Assembly (NCBI GenBank): GCA_023129355.1
Contig: JAGMCC010000091.1
Location: 1-5,202 of the forward strand
Direction: 5' to 3'
DNA length: 5,202 nucleotides
Source: Dehalococcoidia bacterium
GTDB lineage: Bacteria; Chloroflexota; Dehalococcoidia; E44-bin15
How positions within the stretch are numbered: the stretch's first letter is position 1; every line of letters starts with the position of its first letter. Made by a program: the position numbers and the translations under genes. Shown piece after piece: positions 1-5,202 of the stretch. Under the pieces are notes generated by a model. That model made no database searches. It saw only the letters and a list, made by a program, of their open reading frames with translations, and was not told the origin of the DNA.

Positions 1-106
1 TTTTATCGTAAAGCTCCTGGTGATGGCAATAAAGCGAAATCCACGATGCCAGCCGTAACCCATCTATCTAAGCGGCATCACACCTCTTAAGTGCGCAGCC
101 CCGGCT
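1..106. other. left-edge region with no assignable gene
   Basis: Three short open stretches run off the left edge and none is convincing. On the plus strand, one frame is open to a TAA at 56-58 and another to a TAA at 88-90, so either could be the tail of a rightward gene converging on lepB. On the minus strand an ATG at 63-61 opens a frame (MGYGWHRGFRF...) to the edge. Its start is glycine- and aromatic-rich, and it follows an in-frame TAG. The only purine-rich Shine-Dalgarno-like stretch (86-81 on the minus strand) lies 17 bases upstream, too far to be persuasive. I see no strong hairpin with a T-run that would end either a rightward gene or lepB. Sequence to the left is needed to choose. 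Confidence 0.3.
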
Positions 107-664
107 TTAATCTTGGCCATAAGAGTACCCTGAGATGAGATGCCAATCACTTAGTGGCCAGTAGACAAGCCATGCCCTGCCGGTGATGTTTTCCCGGGGC
201 AGCACTCCCCACTCGCGGGAATCGGTGCTGTGGCTGCGGTTGTCCCCCATCACAAAGTAGCTGTTTTCAGGCACTTGAGTGAGGGGGTATACGGGGTGGT
301 TTTTACCATTAGTATAAGGCTCCTCCAGTGGCTTATCGTTAATATATACATAGTCGCTTGTGACCTCCACCCACTCTCCGGGCAAAGCTATCACCCTTTT
401 TATGAGTCCGTAGTGCTCAATAGGATGTTTAAATGTGATCACATCGCCCCGCTGGGGATCGCCGAACCAGTAGGCCGCCTTAATTTTTATCACGCTTTGG
501 CCATCATGTGCGGTGGGCTCCATAGAAGAACCCTCCAGCGGGAAGCTACCCAGTGTGGTAAAAATCGCCAAGAGGAAAAGCAGTGCCACCAGAAGGCTAA
601 TTAAAAACCCACGTCGGGTAAATTTCCTGGCGAAAACCTGGCGAATGTGGATATTCTTCATCAT
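107..664 (-). CDS. lepB: signal peptidase I
   Basis: Membrane-anchored serine protease that removes signal peptides from proteins exported by Sec or Tat, acting on the outer face of the cytoplasmic membrane. The 185-residue protein has a basic N-terminus (Arg/Lys to about residue 18) and one hydrophobic anchor at about 20-38. The catalytic domain follows. The Ser nucleophile is S47 in the SSMEPT box, the general-base Lys is K89 in IKRVIALPGE, and the conserved late box GDNRSHSTDSREWG lies at 140-153. The length and single N-terminal anchor resemble the compact Gram-positive SipS type more than the longer two-anchor E. coli LepB. The first two codons are both ATG, so the start could be one codon later. 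No clear Shine-Dalgarno precedes either. The gene diverges from yebC and nothing cotranscribed with it is visible. Identification is secure from the catalytic boxes. Confidence 0.96.
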   Translation of the reverse strand: MMKNIHIRQVFARKFTRRGFLISLLVALLFLLAIFTTLGSFPLEGSSMEPTAHDGQSVIKIKAAYWFGDPQRGDVITFKHPIEHYGLIKRVIALPGEWVEVTSDYVYINDKPLEEPYTNGKNHPVYPLTQVPENSYFVMGDNRSHSTDSREWGVLPRENITGRAWLVYWPLSDWHLISGYSYGQD

Positions 665-695
665 TCTAACTACAATCCATCAAGAGTTTTACACC

Positions 696-701
696 ATTAT
701 A
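696..701 (-). promoter_or_regulatory. possible lepB -10 element
   Basis: A perfect TATAAT lies on the minus strand, 31 bases from the lepB start, giving an expected leader of about 25 nt. The hexamer 17 bp upstream (TCGCTT, 724-719) is a poor -35 match, so the promoter is weak or needs an activator if it is real. It lies just next to the -35 of the opposing yebC promoter. Confidence 0.4.
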
Positions 702-706
702 AACTT

Positions 707-735
707 TTGACCTGAAGCAAGCGAGGTGATAGAAT
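707..735 (+). promoter_or_regulatory. sigma-70-type promoter for yebC
   Basis: TTGACC at 707-712 and TAGAAT at 730-735 are separated by exactly 17 bp, and each matches the consensus at 5 of 6 positions. Transcription would start near 742 and leave a leader of about 25 nt before the yebC ATG, which fits the Shine-Dalgarno at 754-760. This is the best promoter in the window. No operator-like inverted repeat was recognised around it. Confidence 0.7.
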
Positions 736-753
736 TTGGGGGCAGTAATCAGT

Positions 754-760
754 GGGGAGG
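754..760 (+). promoter_or_regulatory. ribosome binding site deciding the yebC start
   Basis: GGGGAGG lies 6 bases before the ATG at 767. An in-frame GTG at 752 would place this Shine-Dalgarno inside the gene and add five residues absent from the family, so the ATG is the start. Confidence 0.8.
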
Positions 761-766
761 TGGCAG

Positions 767-1522
767 ATGTCAGGTCATTCCAAATGGTCCCAGATCAAGC
801 GCCAGAAGGGGGTGACAGATTCCAGGCGAGGCCAGCTTTTCACCAAGTTAAGCCGAGAGATTGAGGCTGCGGTGCGCCAGGGGGGAGACAGCCCGGAGAT
901 GAACTTCCGCCTTCGCCTGGCGATCCAGAAAGCCCGCGACAACAATATGCCAATAGATAATATTGAGCGGGCGATCAAGCGAGTTGCGGGGGGGACCGAA
1001 GTGGCAAACCTCATTGAGGCCACCTATGAAGGCTATGGCCCAGGGGGCGTCGCCATCCTGCTCGAGGCGCTCACCGATAATCGCAATCGCACCACAGCGG
1101 ACATCCGTAACGTATTCTCACGAGGCGGCGGCAGCCTTGGAGAAAGCGGTTGTGTCACCTGGATCTTCGAGCCTAAAGGGGTGATTACGGTGACGGCGGG
1201 GGACGCTGAGGAAGAGGAACTGGCTTTATATGTTATCGATGCGGGTGCGGAAGATATCAAGGTGATCGATGGGTCGCTGGAGATCCAGACCAAGCCTGAG
1301 GACCTGGAGGGGCTCAGAAGGGACTTGGAGCAGCGGAACCTCGCTATAGTCTCCGCCGAGATATTGAAGGTGCCCAAGAGCGTGGTGATGCTTGACGAAA
1401 AGGCGGCGCTTCAGGCGCTGCGACTGCTGGATAAACTGGAGGAGCTCGATGATGTGCAGCGGGTGTTCACCAACGCTGACTTCCCCGATGAGGCCCTGGA
1501 AAAGTATCGCAATCAGGGATAG
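767..1522 (+). CDS. yebC: YebC/PmpR/TACO1-family protein
   Basis: Cytoplasmic protein of the YebC family. Members were long annotated as DNA-binding transcriptional regulators (PmpR) and have more recently been linked to translation, including relief of ribosome stalling at proline-rich stretches (the mitochondrial relative is TACO1). Which role applies here cannot be read from sequence. The 251-residue product opens with the family hallmark SGHSKWSQIKRQKG and a basic helical domain with RRGQLFTKLSREIEAAVRQGG (about 20-40). It continues with YEGYGPGGVAILLEALTDN (87-105) and GGSLGESGCVTWIFEPKG (121-138), then the acidic C-terminal domain containing VQRVFTNADFP (230-240). Length and motif order are complete. 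It has its own promoter and a strong Shine-Dalgarno. RuvC follows after 83 bp, and a yebC-ruvC-ruvA order is common in bacteria. The stop is TAG at 1520-1522. Confidence 0.95.
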   Translation: MSGHSKWSQIKRQKGVTDSRRGQLFTKLSREIEAAVRQGGDSPEMNFRLRLAIQKARDNNMPIDNIERAIKRVAGGTEVANLIEATYEGYGPGGVAILLEALTDNRNRTTADIRNVFSRGGGSLGESGCVTWIFEPKGVITVTAGDAEEEELALYVIDAGAEDIKVIDGSLEIQTKPEDLEGLRRDLEQRNLAIVSAEILKVPKSVVMLDEKAALQALRLLDKLEELDDVQRVFTNADFPDEALEKYRNQG

Positions 1523-1534
1523 ATTCACCATTAA

Positions 1535-1582
1535 CCGACGTTATTTTTTTTCAATCGCTTTGAAATTAGAGGTCGGCTTTTT
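1535..1582 (+). terminator. possible weak terminator or attenuator after yebC
   Basis: In the yebC-ruvC gap, CCGAC (1535-1539) can pair with GTCGG (1572-1576). Inside that, TTTCAA (1549-1554) pairs with TTGAAA (1560-1565) around a 5-base loop. The outer arm is followed by CTTTTT. The outer stem is only 5 bp and the enclosed sequence is long and A+T-rich, so this would be leaky at best. It may be chance. Confidence 0.25.
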
Positions 1583-1587
1583 ATAGC
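1560..1587 (+). promoter_or_regulatory. possible ruvC promoter
   Basis: TTGAAA (1560-1565, 5 of 6 to the -35 consensus) and TATAGC (1582-1587, 4 of 6 to the -10 consensus) are 16 bp apart. Transcription would begin near 1594, leaving only about 12 nt before the ruvC ATG. It uses the same bases as the candidate terminator, so at most one reading may matter. It would allow ruvCA and the genes after it to be expressed apart from yebC. Confidence 0.3.
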
Positions 1588-1605
1588 GGAGCGACGAGAA
1601 CGAAA

Positions 1606-2106
1606 ATGCGAATCTTAGGCATCGACCCCGGCACGATAACCCTGGGCTATGGTGTGATCGATGAGGAAGGGGGGGAAATTACTCACGTGGCTTGCGGTGC
1701 TCTGACGACTCCCCCCAACACACCACTGGCGGAGCGTCTCCATATTTTATACCTGGGGCTTCGAGACATCATCTCCCGCTATCAGCCCGCGGAGGCCGCC
1801 ATCGAGGAGCCCTTTGTAGCGAAGAACGCGCGCTCTGCCCTGGCAGTGGGGCAGGCAATAGGAGCGGCTACGGTGGCGGTGACTGAAAAGGGGATCCCAG
1901 TTCACCACTACACCCCCACTCAGGTAAAGCAGGCGGTGACCAGCTACGGGCGCAGCGGGAAGGGGCAGGTGCAGGAGATGGTATGCGCCCTGTTGGGGCT
2001 TTCCTCCCCCCCCGAGCCCGCAGACGCCGCCGATGCCCTGGCGGTGGCGATATGCCACATCCAGGAGAGACGCATCTCAAGGATACTGGCAGAGCAAGGA
2101 AAATGA
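1606..2106 (+). CDS. ruvC: crossover junction endodeoxyribonuclease RuvC
   Basis: Holliday-junction resolvase of the RNase H-like fold. It acts as a dimer and nicks two opposing strands of a four-way junction in recombinational repair, normally with the RuvAB branch-migration motor. The 166-residue protein is close to the usual length. All four metal-binding acidic residues can be placed: D7 in RILGIDPGT, E67 in AAIEEPFVAKNARSA, and D140 and D143 in PADAADALAVAICH. The ATG at 1606 gives the typical family N-terminus. Its Shine-Dalgarno is poor (GGAG at 1588-1591 is about 14 bases away). Its TGA overlaps the ruvA ATG as ATGA, so the two are probably translationally coupled. It contains an 8-C run (2006-2013) and a 7-G run (1669-1675), and the frame stays intact through both. 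Confidence 0.96.
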   Translation: MRILGIDPGTITLGYGVIDEEGGEITHVACGALTTPPNTPLAERLHILYLGLRDIISRYQPAEAAIEEPFVAKNARSALAVGQAIGAATVAVTEKGIPVHHYTPTQVKQAVTSYGRSGKGQVQEMVCALLGLSSPPEPADAADALAVAICHIQERRISRILAEQGK

Positions 2107-2675
2107 TCGCTGGTCTTGAGGGAAAACTCCAGTCACGGAGCGCCGATGGGGCGATTATCAAGGTAGGCGGGGTGAGCCTCCAGGTCTACATGCCCAGCTC
2201 CACGCTGAGCACGCTGGGGACAATCGGTGAGGCGGTCCATCTCTATACCCACCTCCACCTGAGGGAGGACAATGTTGCTCTCTATGGCTTTGCCACCGCT
2301 GAGGAGCTTGAGCTCTTCCGCACGCTCATCGGCGTCAGCGGCGTGGGACCCAAAGTGTCCCTGGCGATACTCTCGGCAATGGATCCCGGTCAGCTAGCCC
2401 TGGCCATCGCTACCGGAAACGTCGCCCTCCTGTCCCAGGTGCCCGGCGTGGGCCAGAAGATGGCCGGCCGCCTCGCGCTGGAGCTGAAAGGGAAGCTGGA
2501 GGGCATCATGATCAGCGCCCCGGCTGAGGGAGATGCCGAGGTAATTGCGGCGCTGACCAGCCTGGGCTACAGCGCTGCCGAGGCCGCCTCCGCCCTCGCC
2601 TCACTGCCCGATTCTGCAGAGCTATCCGTCGAAGAGAAGATAAGGCGGTCACTGCAATACTTCGCCGCTCGCTAG
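2103..2675 (+). CDS. ruvA: Holliday junction DNA helicase subunit RuvA
   Basis: RuvA tetramers clamp a Holliday junction in a square-planar form and recruit RuvB rings for branch migration. The 190-residue protein (203 in E. coli) has the three expected domains. An OB-fold (about 1-64) begins MIAGLEGKL and contains the acidic pin E55-D56 in LREDNVALYGF. A domain with two helix-hairpin-helix motifs has GVSGVGPK at 77-84 and VPGVGQK at 113-119. After a short linker comes the RuvB-contacting domain III (about 145-190, with AEVIAALTSLGYSAAEA). Domain III is retained, so this RuvA should still pair with a RuvB encoded elsewhere. The start at 2103 overlaps the ruvC stop. The reading frame extends 40 codons further upstream inside ruvC, but that part has no family similarity. 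No ruvB follows. Confidence 0.96.
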   Translation: MIAGLEGKLQSRSADGAIIKVGGVSLQVYMPSSTLSTLGTIGEAVHLYTHLHLREDNVALYGFATAEELELFRTLIGVSGVGPKVSLAILSAMDPGQLALAIATGNVALLSQVPGVGQKMAGRLALELKGKLEGIMISAPAEGDAEVIAALTSLGYSAAEAASALASLPDSAELSVEEKIRRSLQYFAAR

Positions 2676-2679
2676 TATT

Positions 2680-3642
2680 ATGAACAATAATCTGCTGGAG
2701 CTTTTAGCCTGCCCGGAGTGCGGGTCGGCAGATCTGGCGCTCCTCCCCGAGGATATACTGGCTTGCTCCTCCTGTGCCGCCCGCTATCCCGTCCTTAACG
2801 GCATACCGCACATGTTGCCAGCCCATCTCGCCGCAACACTCCAGCAAAAAAACGCCTACCTGGAGAGACTGATGGCAGCGATGCGCCAGGGAAAGGATTT
2901 GCGGGACCGGAGCAGCCCGGAGCTCGACCGCTTTATGTGGGAACACCACCTCTATAATTGGGGCAAAGAGGTAATCTACAGCGACTCCAAGGCGGCAGAG
3001 ATATTCGCTGACTATGCGGAAAAGGGGGCGCGAGGGCTGTGCCGCTTTCTCCAGGAAAGGGCTGGTGGGGTTCGTGGCAAGCGCCTGCTCTATGTGGGAA
3101 GCGGAAACGACCGCCTGGTGTCGCTGCCCCTCGAGCAAGCGGGAGCCTTCGTGGTTAACCTGGATGTGGTGAGCGATTCGCTAGAGGACCTGAGGGGGGC
3201 CGGGGCACAAAACTGCGTCTGTGGCGATGCCCGCCAGCTCCCCTTCCGCGCTGAGGCCTTCGATGTAGTCTTCTCCAAGGGCTCCATTCATCACTCCCAG
3301 CCCGTAGCCGAGCCACTCCGATCTATGGCCAGGGTGGTCAAGCGGGGGGGGCATATCATCGTTGCCGAGCCGAGCAAATACATGCTCTCCCGCCTGCCCA
3401 GATTTCTCCTGCCCGCTGGATTGGGGTACCCCACACCCTATGAGGATGCCATCTCAGCCGGCGAGGTGATGAGAATCCTCGCCAAAGAGGGTATTTCCCG
3501 ATTTAAACTCGCAACCCTTACCCACGCCCCTCCCGGGATCCCAGCGCCGATCGCTCGCTTATGGGAGCGCTTTGGAAAGGCGATGCCCTGGCTATTTAAG
3601 CGTTTCGCCTTCGAGTTTATGGTGTATGGGCGGAGTGTCTAG
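2680..3642 (+). CDS. zinc-ribbon (Trm112-like) class I SAM-dependent methyltransferase
   Basis: Probable small-molecule or lipid methyltransferase of unknown substrate, cytoplasmic, 320 residues. Residues 1-47 resemble the Trm112/UPF0434 zinc ribbon: LLELLACPECG supplies C11 and C14, ACSSC supplies C29 and C32, and the typical RYPVLNGIPHMLP follows. After a helical linker rich in charged residues (about 55-130) comes a Rossmann methyltransferase domain. Its SAM-binding motif I is LLYVGSGNDR (136-145), an acidic residue ending the second strand is D162, GDARQLPF is at 182-189, FDVVFSKGSIHH at 194-205, and VVKRGGHIIVAEPS at 219-232. The C-terminal 80 residues are rich in Pro and Leu and could form a lid or a membrane-facing surface, but no full transmembrane segment is clear. 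The ATG lies 4 bp after ruvA without a Shine-Dalgarno, so translation probably depends on coupling. An 8-G run sits at 3344-3351. General class is sure and substrate unknown. Confidence 0.88.
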   Translation: MNNNLLELLACPECGSADLALLPEDILACSSCAARYPVLNGIPHMLPAHLAATLQQKNAYLERLMAAMRQGKDLRDRSSPELDRFMWEHHLYNWGKEVIYSDSKAAEIFADYAEKGARGLCRFLQERAGGVRGKRLLYVGSGNDRLVSLPLEQAGAFVVNLDVVSDSLEDLRGAGAQNCVCGDARQLPFRAEAFDVVFSKGSIHHSQPVAEPLRSMARVVKRGGHIIVAEPSKYMLSRLPRFLLPAGLGYPTPYEDAISAGEVMRILAKEGISRFKLATLTHAPPGIPAPIARLWERFGKAMPWLFKRFAFEFMVYGRSV

Positions 3643-3645
3643 TTT

Positions 3646-3652
3646 AAGGAGG
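3646..3652 (+). promoter_or_regulatory. ribosome binding site deciding the radical SAM gene start
   Basis: AAGGAGG, close to the full consensus, ends 6 bases before the ATG at 3659. It rules out an in-frame ATG at 3572 that lies inside the methyltransferase gene and would add 29 residues with no family character. It is one of the strongest Shine-Dalgarno sites in the window. Confidence 0.85.
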
Positions 3653-3658
3653 ACTCAT

Positions 3659-5155
3659 ATGAGAATCGCCTTCGTTTACATCGACCCCAGCTACCGGGTT
3701 ATGGGGCCCTTCCATGTTGGGATCGCCTCGCTCATCGCCTATCTAAAGCGGGGGGGACATGAGTGCCAATTCTTCCATCTCATGGGCGACGTGGCTGAGG
3801 AGGAATATATCGACTTCCTGGAAAAAAATCGCCCCGATGTGGTGGCCTTCTCTGTAATGACGAACGCGTTCCCCCATGTCGCCCCGCTGGCCTTGCTCAC
3901 CAAGCGTCACTCCGATGCGCTGACCATTTGTGGCGGCGTCCATGCCACCCTGAGCCCCGAGGAGGTGATCGCCGTTGAGGGCATCGATGTAGTCTGCCGC
4001 GGAGAGGGGGAAGAGCCACTTTTCGACCTGTGCCAGGGGCTGGAAGAGGGGCAGGATATCTCAAATATACCCAATCTGTGGGTTAAGAGGGGTGCGGGGG
4101 GCGGAGAGAGCGAAAAGGGCGAAGAGATTCATAAAAACCCGCTGCGGCCGCTCATTGCCGACTTAGATGCCTTACCCTTCCTCGATCGGGAGGTCTTCCC
4201 GTATAAGGATAGCTTTGACCTTCAGTTCATGAAGCGGGGCGCCTTCATGGCTTCTCGCGGCTGCCCCTACAATTGCGCCTATTGCTGCAGTCCCGCCATC
4301 AAGCAGTTATACGGTGGCGACATGTATATCAGGTTCCGCAGCGTGGCAAGCATTGTGGAAGAGGTGGAGATGGTGGTCAGGAACTTCTCCCAGGTCGAGT
4401 ACAACGTCTTCCACGACGACCTTCTGCCGATGAAAAAAGAGTGGTTCGCCGATTTCACCGGGGAATATCGGAGAAGGATAAAGCTGCCCTTCGAGATGAA
4501 CTGCCACCCCAACCTGATGGACCGGGAGATTGCCCGGATGGCGAAGTCGGCGGGGTGCTCGCTGATGCGCTTCGGGCTGGAGAGCGGCAACGACCACATC
4601 CGCCGCAAGGTTCTCGACCGCCAGGTGAGCACCGAGCGCATAATCGAGGCCTTCGCCTGCTGCGATGAGGCGGGGATCCAGACCCTGAGCTACGATATGA
4701 TCGGGCTGCCGTTTGAAACCAGGACACAGATCCTCGACACCATCAAGCTCAATGGTAGGGTGAGACCGAAGGTGATGCACGTCTCCATCTTCTACCCCTA
4801 TCCGGGGACCAAGTCCTACGAGATATGTAAGCGGGAAGGCTTTGTGACCGATAAACACATCGATACCTATTATGAGGACAGCGTGCTTCAGCAAAAGTGC
4901 GTCTCCGCGGAGCAAGTCAGGGCGCTGAGAAAGCGCTTCGAGTTTTTCGTTCGCCTGTATTCCTGGCGTTATCGGTTGCCCGGATTCTTGGGCAAGATGG
5001 CCGAGAGGATTATCGATATCGGGATTCTGGCAGCGACCAGCCGGCTGGTGCTCAGCGCATTGGGCGGGAGAGCGGGGCAAAAGGGGGAAAGCGATGGTGC
5101 CGGCACATGCTATACTTTAGGGGAGGGGGAGGTCAGGGTCTGGGGCGAGGAGTAA
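3659..5155 (+). CDS. B12-binding-domain radical SAM protein (class B-like)
   Basis: Probable [4Fe-4S] radical SAM enzyme with an N-terminal cobalamin-binding-type domain, 498 residues. Relatives include methyltransferases and ring-forming enzymes acting on lipids, tetrapyrroles and natural products. The substrate here is unknown. The Rossmann-like domain (about 1-145) starts MRIAFVYIDPSYR and includes ICGGVHATLSPEEV (90-103) and CRGEGEEPLFDL (113-124), as in this family. A linker contains RPLIADLDALPFLDREVFPY (163-182). The cluster motif CPYNCAYC gives C202, C206 and C209, with an extra C210. FHDDLLP (251-257), RFGLESGND (304-312), IGLPFET (348-354) and FYPYPGT (378-384) match conserved barrel elements. 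The classic cobalamin-ligand DxHxxG motif is not seen, so B12 may bind base-off without a protein His, or not at all. The last 30 residues are Gly/Glu-rich and look like an unstructured tail. It follows the methyltransferase by 16 bp. Confidence 0.9.
   Translation: MRIAFVYIDPSYRVMGPFHVGIASLIAYLKRGGHECQFFHLMGDVAEEEYIDFLEKNRPDVVAFSVMTNAFPHVAPLALLTKRHSDALTICGGVHATLSPEEVIAVEGIDVVCRGEGEEPLFDLCQGLEEGQDISNIPNLWVKRGAGGGESEKGEEIHKNPLRPLIADLDALPFLDREVFPYKDSFDLQFMKRGAFMASRGCPYNCAYCCSPAIKQLYGGDMYIRFRSVASIVEEVEMVVRNFSQVEYNVFHDDLLPMKKEWFADFTGEYRRRIKLPFEMNCHPNLMDREIARMAKSAGCSLMRFGLESGNDHIRRKVLDRQVSTERIIEAFACCDEAGIQTLSYDMIGLPFETRTQILDTIKLNGRVRPKVMHVSIFYPYPGTKSYEICKREGFVTDKHIDTYYEDSVLQQKCVSAEQVRALRKRFEFFVRLYSWRYRLPGFLGKMAERIIDIGILAATSRLVLSALGGRAGQKGESDGAGTCYTLGEGEVRVWGEE
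5108..5116 (+). promoter_or_regulatory. possible extended -10 promoter inside the end of the radical SAM gene
   Basis: TGCTATACT has the TGn extension and a hexamer matching TATAAT at 5 of 6 positions. No -35 hexamer is visible at the right distance. It would start RNA near 5123 and could express the next ORF (start 5165) on its own. It may be chance. Confidence 0.25.
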
Positions 5156-5164
5156 GGGGGTATT

Positions 5165-5202
5165 ATGGATACGGTTGTCTATGTAATTTTCGCTATAGTT
5201 GT
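5165..5202 (+). CDS. start of a hydrophobic protein, cut by the window edge
   Basis: Only 12 complete codons are visible, reading MDTVVYVIFAIV. This is strongly hydrophobic and looks like the beginning of an N-terminal membrane segment or signal anchor. The ATG is 9 bases after the radical SAM stop and preceded by AAGGGGG (5154-5160) with a 4-base gap, a plausible Shine-Dalgarno. The spacing suggests cotranscription with the methyltransferase and radical SAM genes. A membrane enzyme such as a glycosyltransferase or transporter would fit, but nothing in these residues identifies one. Confidence 0.55.
   Translation, partial: MDTVVYVIFAIV

Noticed and set aside
230..604. Plus-strand open frame of 124 codons opposite lepB
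   Set aside because: It lies wholly antisense to lepB, which has all signal peptidase boxes, and its translation has no domain character.
752..766. Upstream GTG start for yebC
   Set aside because: The Shine-Dalgarno GGGGAGG would fall inside the gene, and the family N-terminus begins at SGHSKW after the ATG at 767.
943..965. CAATAT/ATATTG inverted repeat inside yebC
   Set aside because: The arms are 6 bases with an 11-base loop in coding sequence encoding conserved residues, so chance explains it.
1983..2102. Forty-codon N-terminal extension of ruvA
   Set aside because: It overlaps the conserved end of ruvC in another frame, and RuvA proteins start at MIAGLEGKL.
3572..3658. N-terminal extension of the radical SAM gene
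   Set aside because: It overlaps the methyltransferase gene, and AAGGAGG at 3646-3652 places the start at 3659.
3341..3760. The same KRGGH peptide, with a G-run, in the methyltransferase and the radical SAM protein
   Set aside because: Each lies in a motif expected of its own family, so I take this as coincidence and not as a duplication.
4307..5080. Long minus-strand open frame of 257 codons
   Set aside because: It is antisense to the radical SAM gene, whose motifs run through the entire stretch. It reflects G+C-rich codon bias.

Overview
The window is a densely packed stretch of bacterial chromosome with a moderately high G+C content. The far left end, around the signal peptidase gene, is richer in A+T. 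One gene points left (signal peptidase I). A divergent promoter region separates it from a rightward series: a YebC/TACO1-family protein, RuvC, RuvA, a zinc-ribbon/SAM methyltransferase, a B12-domain radical SAM enzyme, and the first codons of a hydrophobic protein cut by the window edge. No RNA genes, insertion sequences, CRISPR repeats or phage genes were seen, and no intergenic gap exceeds about 110 bases.

Layout. Bases 1-106 hold no gene I can assign. LepB (107-664, minus) and yebC (767-1522, plus) diverge from about 100 bp that contains a good sigma-70-type promoter for yebC and a -10-like TATAAT for lepB. An 83-bp gap between yebC and ruvC contains a possible weak terminator and a possible promoter that share bases. 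RuvC and ruvA overlap by ATGA. The methyltransferase gene starts 4 bp after ruvA and the radical SAM gene 16 bp after that, behind a strong Shine-Dalgarno. The last partial ORF follows after 9 bp. The tight spacing suggests that ruvC through the right edge is cotranscribed.

How the genes relate. RuvA and RuvC bind and cut Holliday junctions, but their motor partner RuvB is not next to ruvA as it often is. Its usual place is taken by two SAM-dependent enzymes and a probable membrane protein. The methyltransferase and the B12/radical SAM enzyme may work on the same unknown metabolite (for example a lipid, glycan or cofactor). That is inference from adjacency only.

Organism. The compact Gram-positive-style signal peptidase, the yebC-ruvC-ruvA order and the appearance of the proteins would fit an anaerobic lineage such as Chloroflexota (Dehalococcoidia-like). 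This is a weak impression and not a demonstrated assignment. Most of the window is ordinary housekeeping. The part worth a second look is the right half, the methyltransferase/radical SAM pair and what follows it.
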